DNA of 64,000 nucleotides from Streptococcus mitis (GTDB lineage: Bacteria; Bacillota; Bacilli; Lactobacillales; Streptococcaceae), in the NCBI RefSeq assembly GCF_003943935.1, contig NZ_RJOB01000001.1, positions 238,396 to 302,395 on the forward strand, given 5' to 3'. The notes beneath the pieces are model-generated. The model ran no database searches. It was given only the letters and a program-made list of their open reading frames with translations, and was not told the origin of the DNA. A program made the position numbers and the translations under genes. Below, piece after piece: positions 1 to 8,437 of the stretch (positions are counted from its first letter, which is position 1; each line of letters starts with the position of its first letter).

Positions 1-960
1 CTTCGTGAACTGGAGCTGTAGACGGACTCGTGCCATAGTCTACTAACTCTGGAACTTCGTGAACTGGAGCTGTAGACGGACTTGTGCCATACTCATCTAA
101 CTCTGGAACTTCGTGAACTGGAGCTGTAGACGGACTTGTGCCATACTCATCTAACTCTGGAACTTCGTGAACTGGAGCTGTGTCTGGACTTGTACCATAC
201 TCATCTAACTCTGGAACTTCGTGAACTGGAGCTGTGTCTGGACTTGTACCATACTCATCTAACTCTGGAACTTCGTGAACTGGAGCTGTAGACGGACTTG
301 TGCCATACTCATCTAACTCTGGAACTTCGTGAACTGGAGCTGTAGACGGACTTGTGCCATACTCATCTAACTCTGGAACTTCGTGAACTGGAGCTGTGTC
401 TGGACTTGTACCATACTCATCTAACTCTGGAACTTCGTGAACTGGAGCTGTAGACGGACTCGTGCCATACTCATCTAACTCTGGAACTTCGTGAACTGGA
501 GCTGTAGACGGACTTGTGCCATACTCATCTAACTCTGGAGCTTCGTGAACTGGAGCTGTGTCTGGACTTGTACCATACTCATCTAACTCTGGAACTTCGT
601 GAATTGGAGCTGTATCTGGACTTGTGCCATACTCATCTAACTCTGGAATTTCGTGAACTGGTGCTGTAGTCGGACTTGTGCCATACTCATCTAACTCTGG
701 AACTTCGTGAACTGGGGCTGTAGTCGGACTTGTGCCATACTCATCTAACTCTGGAATTTCGTGAACTGGAGCTGTAGTCGGACTTGTGCCATACTCATCT
801 AACTCTGGAACTTCGTGAACTGGAGCTGTGTCTGGACTTGTACCATAGTCTACTAACTCTGGAACTTCGTGAACTGGAGCTGTGTCTGGACTTGTACCAT
901 ACTCAACTAACTCTGGAACTTCGTGAACTGGAGCTGTATCTGGATTTGTGCCATAGTCTA
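1..960 (-). repeat. 54-bp tandem repeat array (18-residue protein repeat)
   Basis: About 17.7 copies of a 54-bp unit are visible and the array continues beyond position 1. Read on the minus strand each unit encodes PELDEYGTSPxTAPVHEV, where x is S, D or T. Copies nearest the gene's start (right side) differ more, for example VDYG or NPDT. Copies to the left are almost identical and fall into a few recurrent third-position types. Units stay in frame with the gene, so copy-number change would only lengthen or shorten a proline-rich wall-spanning stalk. Confidence 0.97.
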
Positions 961-1606
961 CTAATGATTTATCCTTATGAGAAGAATAAAGGTTATTTCT
1001 CTTTTTATCCTCATTCTTTAGATAACCAATATATTCAAAGCCATCAATCTGCAAAGGTTTTGGAAGAGATTCTCCAACACCTAAATTTATACTTTGATTA
1101 TACGCAGCAAGCTCAATGTTGGTCACAGCCAAGGCAGTCGGAGATAGTAATACAGACCCCATTCCTGTCACCAATAAGATAGACGATAAATATCTCTTGC
1201 CACTCTTAGCCCTAGCAAATATTAACACCAAGAATGTAAAACCCGCAACTGCAAAAATTGACTCCCAGACCCCAGAGTAGCCGGTCTGAGGTAATGCTCC
1301 ATATCCTAATTTTTGGTCTTTGGGACGATAAACTAAGTAATAGCTTTCTGATATCTCTTCAACATGCTTTGGAATCTCTCTGATCAAGATAGACTTCTCT
1401 GCTTCAGTTAATTCAGATTCCATTACATAATAGTAGCTCACTTGAGCTGACTGTCCATGTGAAATCTCTGTAGCTTTAACAGGGGATAAATCTCCAGCTA
1501 TAAAACTACTAAAAAAGAAACTTCCTATAGTAGCCGAGACTAATCCAACTGACAATTTTCTAAAAGAAAAACGCTGACGTTTTTCTCCATAAAACCATTG
1601 TTTCAT
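1..1606 (-). CDS. Surface zinc metalloprotease (M26; IgA1 protease/ZmpB type), N-terminal part, cut by left edge
   Basis: About 535 residues are visible, with no stop from the ATG at 1606 to the window edge. That ATG is preceded by AGAGGAAA at good spacing. The N-terminus is a YSIRK-like signal peptide (FSFRKLSVGLVSATIGS, residues 13-29). An LPQTG sorting motif follows unusually early, near residue 107. After it come a hydrophobic stretch, a basic stretch (ARAKSGKR) and a second hydrophobic stretch (about residues 140-160). An N-terminal LPxTG with this layout is typical of streptococcal M26 zinc metalloproteases (IgA1 protease, ZmpB, ZmpC). After a short linker, an 18-residue tandem repeat runs off the edge. 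The HExxH catalytic domain would lie outside the window, so the M26 call rests on the N-terminus only. Which paralogue it is cannot be decided here. Confidence 0.75.
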   Translation of the reverse strand, partial: MKQWFYGEKRQRFSFRKLSVGLVSATIGSFFFSSFIAGDLSPVKATEISHGQSAQVSYYYVMESELTEAEKSILIREIPKHVEEISESYYLVYRPKDQKLGYGALPQTGYSGVWESIFAVAGFTFLVLIFARAKSGKRYLSSILLVTGMGSVLLSPTALAVTNIELAAYNQSINLGVGESLPKPLQIDGFEYIGYLKNEDKKRNNLYSSHKDKSLVDYGTNPDTAPVHEVPELVEYGTSPDTAPVHEVPELVDYGTSPDTAPVHEVPELDEYGTSPTTAPVHEIPELDEYGTSPTTAPVHEVPELDEYGTSPTTAPVHEIPELDEYGTSPDTAPIHEVPELDEYGTSPDTAPVHEAPELDEYGTSPSTAPVHEVPELDEYGTSPSTAPVHEVPELDEYGTSPDTAPVHEVPELDEYGTSPSTAPVHEVPELDEYGTSPSTAPVHEVPELDEYGTSPDTAPVHEVPELDEYGTSPDTAPVHEVPELDEYGTSPSTAPVHEVPELDEYGTSPSTAPVHEVPELVDYGTSPSTAPVHE

Positions 1607-1861
1607 TTTAATTTTTTCCTCTTAAATATAATATGCCATACTATCTATTTTACCCAATTATAGTTAATTATTCAAATTTTTGGTAAATTTTTTTCAGTTT
1701 GAAAATACTTTTAAACAACATAATACCAAGTTACAAGCTTTTTAAATTTTCTTAATATAATTGTGAAAATATACAAAATAATGAACTTCTCCACATTGTA
1801 CAATTTACACTGAATAAACAGAAAAATAAAAAATATATTATATTTTCTTGGTTTTAAACAA

Positions 1862-2047
1862 GGAGCATTCGATTACATCAAAGAGGGACACAGCCCTGTC
1901 GAAGTAGCTAAAGTTTTTGATGTTGGCGTCAGAACTCTCTTCACGTGGGAAAAGAAATTACGTGAACAAGAACACTTAGAGCGGAAAAAACGAGGCATCA
2001 AAAAGTGGAAGATTCCTTTAGAGGAATTGAACGCCTTTCTTAAGTGA
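1862..2047 (+). pseudogene. IS630-family transposase N-terminal (helix-turn-helix) fragment
   Basis: The frame reads FDYIKEGHSPVEVAKVFDVG and continues to a TGA at 2045. It resembles the HTH domain at the start of IS630-family transposases (YIKEGHS, then a recognition helix, then a KKWKIPLEELNAFLK linker). There is no ATG and no ribosome binding site in frame upstream. The expected first residues are missing and replaced by AT-rich sequence, and nothing of the DDE domain follows. It is a decayed remnant on the opposite strand to the IS630-Spn1-like copy next to it. Confidence 0.6.
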
Positions 2048-2088
2048 AATACCAAATATTTTTGAATGTTTAGAATGCTTTTTTAAAA

Positions 2089-2179
2089 CTATAGTAGAGT
2101 GAATCCAGAACGCTGCAATGCTGCTTCTAAAGTATTTTTCGAAATTATATAGTATTTTGAATCTAGAATAGTACGCCCT
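2089..2179. repeat. Possible RUP-like remnant or IS630-Spn1 end
   Basis: The sequence opens with CTATAGTAGAGTGAATC, close to the TATAGTAGATTGAA ends of IS630-Spn1 and the RUP mini-elements it mobilises. A second GAATCTAGAATAGTACG motif lies at about 2160-2176. No clean second terminal repeat closes the element, so this may be a damaged RUP or a leftover IS end. Confidence 0.4.
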
Positions 2180-2186
2180 TATTGTT

Positions 2187-3142
2187 ATAGTCAATTGAAA
2201 CAAGAACAAGATGAAAGAGCCTCAAACAAAGTATTGCAACTTGGTAATACTTTGTTTGAGGTGCTTTTTGATATGAGCCCATGTTTTCTCAATAGGATGG
2301 TACTCAGGTGAGTAGGGAGGAAGTGGTAAAAGTTTATGCCCAAATTCTTCACATAAGAGCTCTAGCTTACCCATTCTATGGAATCTTGCATTATCCATAA
2401 TAATAACTGATGGTGTACTCAATGTTGGTAAGAGAAACTTCTGAAACCAAGTTTCAAAAAGTCTCTCGTCATCGTCTCTTCGTAAGTCATTGGAGCGATT
2501 AACTCACCATTTGTTAGCCCTGCAACCAAAGAAATCCTCTGATATCTTCTTCCAGATACTTTACCTATTATTAACTGACCTTTTAATGAGCTACCATATT
2601 CTCGATAAAAATAAGTATCGAATCCTGTTTCATCAATATAAACAGGTGCTAAGTGCTTTAAACTATTAAAATTTTTAAGAAATAAGGCTACTTTTTCTGG
2701 GGCTTGTTCATAGTAGGTTTGGTTCTTTTTTTTCGAGTGTAGCCCATAGCTTTGAGATCATAGTGGATGGTAGTTGGGTGACATCCGAATTCAGTAGCTA
2801 TCTCAGTCAAATAAGCGTCTGGATTGTCAGTAAGATAGTTTTTGAGTCTATATCTATCAACTTTTCTTGGCTTTGTTCCTTTTACTTGATGGTTTAGCTC
2901 TCCTGTTTTCTCTTTTAGCTTTAACCAGCCATAAATGGTATTACGTGAGATTTGGAAAAAGTGTGATTCTTCTGTTATAGTTCGCTCACAATAAGAGAGA
3001 ACTTTTTTACGAAAATCTATTGAATATGCTATAAGAAACTGATGCCACATTATGTACTATTTTTGGTTCAGTTTGCTATATTATGAAAAATCAGTTTGAA
3101 TTTCTCAATCAACTTGTTCACATTCTATTTCAATCTACTATA
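2187..3142 (-). mobile_element. IS630-Spn1-like insertion sequence, degenerate
   Basis: Imperfect terminal inverted repeats bound the element: TATAGTCAATTGAAACAAGA at the left end (2187 onward) and, reverse-complemented at the right end, TATAGTAGATTGAAATAGAA (up to 3142). IS630 elements normally sit in a TA target. At roughly 956 bp it is close to the usual IS630-Spn1 size. The interior encodes a two-part transposase on the minus strand with several inactivating changes, so it cannot move by itself. Confidence 0.75.
2222..3050 (-). pseudogene. IS630-Spn1-type transposase, frameshifted
   Basis: Reading leftward from 3050, the HTH half (AYSIDFRKKVLSYC to YTRKKRTKPTMNK) occupies 2688-3029. The DDE half is spread over two further frames: PEKVALFLKNF...YIDETGF...MTYEETMTRD (about 2463-2690), then TPSVIIMDNARFH and HPIEKTWAHIKKHL (from about 2460 down to 2222). 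The catalytic D-D-E residues are all still recognisable. The usual start MAYSIDF reads IAYSIDF (ATA for ATG), residues after CERT look deleted, and a one-base loss near 2460 shifts frame. The C-terminus also ends in a shifted frame (SITKLQYFV). The split between the first two frames may be the family's natural two-ORF arrangement. Confidence 0.8.
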
Positions 3143-3143
3143 G

Positions 3144-3175
3144 AAAACGAGCATCTCCAAATGTGGAAATACTCG
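3144..3175 (-). terminator. Putative rho-independent hairpin downstream of lytC
   Basis: On the minus strand a stem GCGAG/CTCGT with inner TCCA/TGGA pairing is followed by TTTTC. It lies about 190 bases past the lytC stop, directly against the IS630 right end, so it may be displaced from its gene. Confidence 0.4.
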
Positions 3176-3364
3176 CTTGCTTTATGTTTAGAGGCCAGTT
3201 TTTCCCAGCTTCCAATACTTTTACAGTTGACAAAGATCTCTATATCGAAATCTCCATCATAAAAAATTGTATCAATAGGTAGCATAAAATACTTTGACTA
3301 CAAATAGGTGGTAAAATTTCTTTTAGCTAGTTAACTTGAAACCTAGCTTTCTTAAATCTACATC

Positions 3365-4846
3365 TTAATACCAAACACTGACGTCGACACGACCACGGAT
3401 TCCTTTTAAATATTCAGATGAAGTATATTGCCAACCTTTTGAACCTGAATAATGAGGATTATTCCAATCAAGCGCATCCGTATAGGCTGCAACCCAGTTG
3501 ACATGTTGTAAAATATCTGGATGATTCAAACGAGTTTGTAAGAGTTGACGATAGCTATAAACTTTCACATTTTGATAACCAGCCTGCTTCATTGTTGCCA
3601 TATACTTATTGATAATCTTGACCCAGATTCCAGTATCATTTGAAGCTCTCTTTGTTTTATTGACATATTCCCAGTTCTCAACATCATAGTAGATTGGATA
3701 AGACAAGTTCATCTTGTATTTCTTCAAGAGTTCAATAGTCTGTTTGGCATCATTCTCAGCATCTGTTTCATTTTCGGCATAGGTATAAAGATAAACACCA
3801 TAAGGAATGCCTAGTCGATTCAATTCTTGAATATTATAAGCCAATTCCTTATCTTCTACACCACTATATCCCAAGCGAACAATAACTCCATCAACGCCAT
3901 TATCGTCGATGACTTTTTTCCAGTCACTAATACGACCATTGTGCTCACTAACATCGATGACCTTTTTAACTTGATCAGTCCCAACTTGTTCTTCACGATG
4001 GTTAAAGAAGTAACGGTGGCCATTTCGATAAACCCAACCAACATTCAAGGCTTTCTTTTCTTTCAGTTCCCCTGAATCAGCAAAAGTATAGCGAGTATCA
4101 TCCATGATTAACTCACCTGTTGCCATAGCACCACTTTCTGTCAAATAGTAGTTACCCAGCCACTCATCTTTAGCCATGTATCCCCACTTCTTGAAATAGT
4201 ACCACTTGCCATCTACCTTTTGCCACTCTTGATTTGCATAAGAACCATCTGACTTAAGATAGAAGTAAGACGAATAGGCTGGATCATAAAGCCATTCATT
4301 TTGCATCATGACACCTTGAGCATTTAGGAAATAACTTCCCTGCCATTGGCTTTTAGCCATATAGCCCCATTTCTTAAAATAGTACCATTTACCTCCAACA
4401 GAGTGCCATTCCTGGTTAGCATAAGAACCATCAGACTTCAGGTAAAACCAATTCTTATAGGCGTTATCATAAACCCATTCATTCTTGGCCATATAACCAC
4501 CTGATTTCAAATAGTAATTGCCCTGCCACTCATTTTGAGTATAACGACCGTCTGACTTAATATAAAACCAAGCCTTATAGTAGTTATCAAAAATCCACTC
4601 ACTCTTTGCTTTGGAACCATCAGCCTTTACATAATAGTCCCCATCCCAGTGGGCAGAAGCATTGGTCTTTACACCTGCACTCGTTTGAGTTTTATTAGAA
4701 GACTGATTCTGCTCTGAACTACTTGAAACTGTCTTTGTATCCTGCGAAGTTTTGGCTACTTCAGTTTCATTTGCAGCGACATGACTAACTGCCAATCCTA
4801 GTAAAAAGATACTTGCTAATCCAATTTTTCCAATCTTTGTTTTCAA
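3365..4846 (-). CDS. lytC: Choline-binding lysozyme LytC (GH25 N-acetylmuramidase)
   Basis: This secreted autolysin cleaves the MurNAc-GlcNAc bonds of peptidoglycan and is held on teichoic-acid phosphocholine. A signal peptide (KIGLASIFLLGLAVSHVAA) precedes an S/T-rich linker. Then come about 11 choline-binding repeats of W-x-YYF-x-DG type, arranged as alternating WQGNYYLKSGG and WFYLKSDGSY units. The C-terminal GH25 domain carries VIDVSEHNG and the acidic YYDVENWE motif. The start is taken as TTG at 4846 because GGAG lies 8 bases upstream. The upstream in-frame ATG at 4879 (MSVPFF...) has no ribosome binding site and would put charged residues before the signal peptide. At 493 residues it matches pneumococcal LytC in length and repeat number. 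It is transcribed alone, next to the tpiA stop. Confidence 0.93.
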   Translation of the reverse strand: MKTKIGKIGLASIFLLGLAVSHVAANETEVAKTSQDTKTVSSSSEQNQSSNKTQTSAGVKTNASAHWDGDYYVKADGSKAKSEWIFDNYYKAWFYIKSDGRYTQNEWQGNYYLKSGGYMAKNEWVYDNAYKNWFYLKSDGSYANQEWHSVGGKWYYFKKWGYMAKSQWQGSYFLNAQGVMMQNEWLYDPAYSSYFYLKSDGSYANQEWQKVDGKWYYFKKWGYMAKDEWLGNYYLTESGAMATGELIMDDTRYTFADSGELKEKKALNVGWVYRNGHRYFFNHREEQVGTDQVKKVIDVSEHNGRISDWKKVIDDNGVDGVIVRLGYSGVEDKELAYNIQELNRLGIPYGVYLYTYAENETDAENDAKQTIELLKKYKMNLSYPIYYDVENWEYVNKTKRASNDTGIWVKIINKYMATMKQAGYQNVKVYSYRQLLQTRLNHPDILQHVNWVAAYTDALDWNNPHYSGSKGWQYTSSEYLKGIRGRVDVSVWY

Positions 4847-4916
4847 TCTTTCCTCTCCTATAAAAAATGGAACAGACATCTCAATGCTGTTCCACCTAGC
4901 TTTTGCTACTTACTAA

Positions 4917-5675
4917 TTATTTTACAAAGTCAAGCAAAGCCAAGAAGCTTTCTGCTTCAAGTGATGCACCACCTACAAGGGCACCGTCCACGTCTGGGCA
5001 AGCCATGTATGAAGCAACGTTTTCAGGTTTAACAGAACCACCGTATTGAACACGAACTTTGTCTGCGACTTCTTGACCGAAGTCAGCAGCTACAACGTCA
5101 CGAACAACTTTACACATTTTTTGTGCGTCGTCTTGTGAAGCTGATTTACCAGTACCGATAGCCCAGATTGGCTCATAAGCGATAACTGATGCAGCAACTT
5201 GTTCAGCTGTCAATCCAGCCAAAGCAGCAGATACTTGAGCACCTACAAATTCAGCAGCTTTACCAGCTTCATAAGTTTCAAGTGATTCACCACAACAGAT
5301 GATTGGAAGCATACCGTTTGCAAAGATAGCTTTTGCTTTTTTGTTGATATCTTCGTCAGTTTCATGGAAGTAGTCACGGCGTTCTGAGTGACCGATAACA
5401 ACGTAGTCAGTACCAATTTCTTTCAAAACTTGTGGGCTAGTTTCACCAGTGAAAGCACCTGCATTTTCAAAGTAGCAGTTTTGAGCAGCAACTTTAAGGT
5501 TTGAACCTTTGGCAGCAGCAAGAACAGTTGTCAAATCAAGAGCTGGAGCTGCGATACCTGCTTCAACAAGATCTGATGAAGGAAGTTTTGATGCAACTGC
5601 TTCAACAAATGCTTTAGCTTCTTCTGGATTTTTGTTCATTTTCCAGTTACCCGCGATAAATGGTTTACGTGACAT
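4917..5675 (-). CDS. tpiA: Triosephosphate isomerase
   Basis: It interconverts dihydroxyacetone phosphate and glyceraldehyde 3-phosphate in glycolysis as a cytoplasmic TIM-barrel dimer. It is 252 residues. Active-site Lys12 is in GNWKMN, His96 in VIGHSERR and Glu168 in [10 protein letters not shown]; the phosphate loop YGGSV and the C-terminal GGASL are intact. The start is the ATG at 5675 (MSRKPF), preceded by AGAGG; an upstream in-frame ATG would add seven residues not seen in the family. It has its own promoter at 5711-5739. Confidence 0.98.
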   Translation of the reverse strand: MSRKPFIAGNWKMNKNPEEAKAFVEAVASKLPSSDLVEAGIAAPALDLTTVLAAAKGSNLKVAAQNCYFENAGAFTGETSPQVLKEIGTDYVVIGHSERRDYFHETDEDINKKAKAIFANGMLPIICCGESLETYEAGKAAEFVGAQVSAALAGLTAEQVAASVIAYEPIWAIGTGKSASQDDAQKMCKVVRDVVAADFGQEVADKVRVQYGGSVKPENVASYMACPDVDGALVGGASLEAESFLALLDFVK

Positions 5676-5710
5676 TTCACATACCTCTTTTTTCAATTTA
5701 TTTTCTATTT

Positions 5711-5739
5711 ATTTTATCACAATTAGACACAGCTTGCAA
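5711..5739 (-). promoter_or_regulatory. tpiA promoter
   Basis: Minus-strand -35 TTGCAA (5734-5739) and -10 TAAAAT (5711-5716) have a 17-base spacer, about 35 bases before the tpiA ATG. Confidence 0.75.
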
Positions 5740-5772
5740 ATCTTACTCGGATTTCAAGCCTGCTTACGTGGA

Positions 5773-6450
5773 TTAATCCTTCCAAAGATCCATGGCATTT
5801 CTAAAATCTGCAGATACCTGTGTCAACTGAGGATTGCTTGCTTCTCTTTCTGCCCGCTTGGCCTCAATTTGAGCCACACTTTTGATACCTTCATGGCGCC
5901 AATTTCTCAAAATCGCCTGAATGTACTTCCAGTTTGCTTTTCCATTCAAAACAGCTTCACGAAGAGCCTCCTTAATCAAGTCAGCACTGGTTCCATCTTC
6001 CTTAAGGGTCTTAGTCAAATCCTCGATTTCAAAAGGCGTCAACAAGCGTCCCAGCTCCTGCTGGAAGGTTTCCACCAAATCCTTGAGTTGATTTTGAGGG
6101 GTCAACTGGTCTGAACTCGAAGAGCTAGCTCCAAGCAAGTCATCCAAACGTTCCAAGGCTAGACTAGCATCAAAGAGCAATTCAATTTCGCCATTTAATT
6201 CGATAGTACGATATTGGATAAGTCCCCTCTCTGTCAAGTTGGAAATGGATTGGTTGACATCCGAAATTTCCTTGCCAATCCTTTCAGCAATCTGACTTGG
6301 CGACATTTCTTCCAAACCTGTCGTATTTTGCAAATAGAAAAATTGCCAGACCAGAAAATCGTCGCTGGAAGGAAAGAGTTCCTTAAAATGCAAGAGCAGG
6401 GCACTCGGTAAAACCAAGTTCCCTGATTTAAAAGCGTCTAAATATGTCAT
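5773..6450 (-). CDS. DnaD-like replication/primosome protein
   Basis: The protein is 225 residues. The N-terminal third looks like a winged-helix DnaD_N domain (MTYLDAFKSGNLVLPSALL, then a MSPSQIAERIGKEISDVNQS helix-turn-helix). A low-complexity S-rich linker (ASSSSSDQ) follows. The C-terminal DnaD/DnaB2 domain ends in the family's NWKYIQAILRNWRHEGI signature (YxxxIxxxW). Family members help load helicase during replication restart. The gene starts eight bases after the metA stop and is probably co-transcribed with it. Streptococci encode more than one DnaD-domain protein, so the dnaD symbol is withheld. Confidence 0.85.
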   Translation of the reverse strand: MTYLDAFKSGNLVLPSALLLHFKELFPSSDDFLVWQFFYLQNTTGLEEMSPSQIAERIGKEISDVNQSISNLTERGLIQYRTIELNGEIELLFDASLALERLDDLLGASSSSSDQLTPQNQLKDLVETFQQELGRLLTPFEIEDLTKTLKEDGTSADLIKEALREAVLNGKANWKYIQAILRNWRHEGIKSVAQIEAKRAEREASNPQLTQVSADFRNAMDLWKD

Positions 6451-6458
6451 AATTCCTC

Positions 6459-7403
6459 TTATAAATACCCATATGCAGATGCATCATCTTCTATCTTTCT
6501 CCAGTCAAAAGGCGTCTCCTGATAGACAGCATAGTTTACCCAGTTACTGAAAAATAGGGCTGCTGATGAAGACCAACAAAGACAAGGTGTCTGGTTGACA
6601 TCATTATCCTTAAAGTAATTTTCTGGAATATGAGGATCCAAACCTGCATCACGATCTCGGAAATACTCTTTTGCTAAGGTATCACGGTCATATTCCAAAT
6701 GCCCAAAACTATAAATTTCACGTAAATCACGACTGGCCAAAATCGAAACCCCAACCTGAGGTCCTTCTGATAAAATCTCGAGATTGGTTTTGTTTAAGAT
6801 CTCTTCCTTAGAAATCTCCGTATGCCGAGAATGAGGAGATACGTAACTATCGTCAAAGCCCCTAAAGAGAAGATGACCTTCCTTTAAGGTGTCCTGAGGA
6901 TAGATACCCGATAACTTACTGTCCATCTGGTATTTTTCAACCCCATAACGCAGATAAAGCCCAGCCTGAGCCCCCCAACAGATATGAAGGGTCGAATAGA
7001 CATGGGTCTTGGACCACTCAAGCACCTGACTGAATTCCTCCCAATAGTCCACTTCCTCAAATGGTAAATGCTCAACTGGAGCCCCTGTGATAATCATCCC
7101 GTCAAAATACTCATCCTTGACTTCAGGAAAAGTTTTATAGAAAGTCTCCATGTGCTCTGAGCGAGTTGTTTTAGAACGGTGGCTTTCCATATAGAGGAAA
7201 TCAATATCCAGTTGCAGGGGTGTATTGGCCAAATGGCGCAACAATTGAGTCTCTGTGACCATTTTTTGTGGCATGAGATTTAAGATTAAAATCTTCAAGG
7301 GACGGATATCTTGGTGGGCAGCACGTTGATCATCCATGACAAAGATATTCTCTGTCCGTAAAATCTCAACAGCTGGCAATTTTTTATCAATTCGAATCGG
7401 CAT
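6459..7403 (-). CDS. metA: Homoserine O-acyltransferase MetA (probably acetyl-specific)
   Basis: It acylates L-homoserine, the committed step to methionine. It is 314 residues with the glutamine-amidotransferase-like fold. Cys142 (HICWGAQAG) forms the acyl-enzyme, and His235/Glu237 (FGHLEYD) complete the catalytic set. Residue 111 is Glu (GAPVEHLPF). In characterised MetA enzymes Glu111 goes with acetyl-CoA and Gly111 with succinyl-CoA, so this is probably an acetyltransferase despite the usual 'succinyltransferase' label. It forms a unit with the DnaD-like gene. Its promoter lies about 230 bases upstream, beyond a BOX element, and overlaps a MET-box-like site. Confidence 0.95.
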   Translation of the reverse strand: MPIRIDKKLPAVEILRTENIFVMDDQRAAHQDIRPLKILILNLMPQKMVTETQLLRHLANTPLQLDIDFLYMESHRSKTTRSEHMETFYKTFPEVKDEYFDGMIITGAPVEHLPFEEVDYWEEFSQVLEWSKTHVYSTLHICWGAQAGLYLRYGVEKYQMDSKLSGIYPQDTLKEGHLLFRGFDDSYVSPHSRHTEISKEEILNKTNLEILSEGPQVGVSILASRDLREIYSFGHLEYDRDTLAKEYFRDRDAGLDPHIPENYFKDNDVNQTPCLCWSSSAALFFSNWVNYAVYQETPFDWRKIEDDASAYGYL

Positions 7404-7448
7404 AACCCTCTCCTAACTGTACTCTTTCAGGAATAATTGCATGTGTTT

Positions 7449-7604
7449 GAAACTCTTCGAAAATCTCTTCAAACCGCGTCAACGTTGCCTTACCGTACGT
7501 ATATGTTACTGACTTCGTCAATTCTATCTGCAACCTCAAAGCTGTACTTTGAGCAGCTTACGGCTAGTTTCCTAGTTTGCTCTTTGATTTTCATTGAGTA
7601 TGAA
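7449..7604 (+). repeat. BOX element (boxA-boxB-boxC)
   Basis: It opens with ACTCTTCGAAAATCTCTTC (boxA), continues with GTTACTGACTTCGTCA (boxB hairpin) and ends with TTTGCTCTTTGATTTTCATT (boxC). It lies in the 5' leader of metA, between promoter and coding start, in antisense orientation to the gene. Confidence 0.9.
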
Positions 7605-7631
7605 ACTAAATCTCAAACACTTAGTCCTTTT

Positions 7632-7665
7632 ATTATACTGCAAGAAGATATAGTTTTCAATTATA
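7632..7665 (-). promoter_or_regulatory. metA promoter with overlapping MET-box-like site
   Basis: Minus-strand -35 TTGAAA (7655-7660) and -10 TATAAT (7632-7637) are separated by exactly 17 bases. A TATAGTTTTCAATTATA sequence at 7649-7665 covers the -35. It matches the streptococcal MtaR/MetR consensus TATAGTTTnAAACTATA except at two positions. Together with the perfect copy before metE it suggests methionine-responsive control. Confidence 0.7.
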
Positions 7666-7738
7666 GTTTTTCTCTAACTAGCTATAGTCTATTTTTATAT
7701 CCTAATGTAGAGAAAACAGCCCTAGGGACTGTTTTTCA

Positions 7739-8251
7739 TTAATAATGCATGAGAACTTTGTAATCGTAGTCACCGATTTTTTCACGGCCGTTCAATTCAT
7801 CCAATTCAACAAGGAAGGCACAACCTGCCACAACACCGCCAAGTTTTTCAATCATCTCGATGGTCGCCTTAACAGTTCCACCTGTTGCCAAGAGATCATC
7901 TACGATAAGAACACGTTGACCTGGCTTAATGGCATCCGCGTGCATAGTCAAGGTATCAACACCGTACTCTTTTTCATAGTCAGCAGAAATGACTTCACGT
8001 GGTAATTTACCCGGCTTACGAACAGGGGCAAAACCAATTCCCAACTCAAAAGCAACTGGACAACCCACGATAAATCCACGAGCTTCAGGACCTACAATCA
8101 TGTCGATTTTCTTGTCAGTAGCGTACTGAACGATTTCACGAACAGCGTAGCTATAAGCATTTCCATCAGCCATCAAAGGACTGATATCACGGAAGGTGAT
8201 GCCTTCCTTAGGATAATTTTCAATTGTTGCAATATAATCTTTTAAATTCAT
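7739..8251 (-). CDS. apt: Adenine phosphoribosyltransferase
   Basis: It salvages adenine with PRPP to AMP in the cytoplasm. It is 170 residues, the usual length. The PRPP-binding loop reads [16 protein letters not shown] and the family's PEARGF segment is present. It is a single gene between the metA promoter and the ribosomal operon terminator. Confidence 0.97.
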   Translation of the reverse strand: MNLKDYIATIENYPKEGITFRDISPLMADGNAYSYAVREIVQYATDKKIDMIVGPEARGFIVGCPVAFELGIGFAPVRKPGKLPREVISADYEKEYGVDTLTMHADAIKPGQRVLIVDDLLATGGTVKATIEMIEKLGGVVAGCAFLVELDELNGREKIGDYDYKVLMHY

Positions 8252-8393
8252 CTTTTTCTTTCTTTCAAAGTTTTTACTCTCTATTATACCATATTTTCTA
8301 GTAAAGAAGGAAGAGAAAACAGTATTTCATTTGCTACTCACTCTATGAGCTAAATGAAGATAACTATTTTTATCTAAACTATAACTCACACAC

Positions 8394-8418
8394 AAAAACG
8401 AGCACTTTCGTACTCGCC
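8394..8418 (-). terminator. Terminator of rplK-rplA
   Basis: On the minus strand GGCGAGTACGAAAGTGCTCG forms a hairpin followed by TTTTTG, just past the rplA stop. Confidence 0.85.
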
Positions 8419-8437
8419 TTTGTTTATAAACTACTAA

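Noticed and set aside
784..1182. 132-residue plus-strand frame across the repeats
   Set aside because: It is the antisense reading of the 54-bp repeat array, has no ribosome binding site, and the minus-strand protease frame explains the sequence.
5509..6114. 201-residue plus-strand frame over tpiA and the DnaD-like gene
   Set aside because: It is a shadow of two well-supported minus-strand genes, without a ribosome binding site or recognisable domain.
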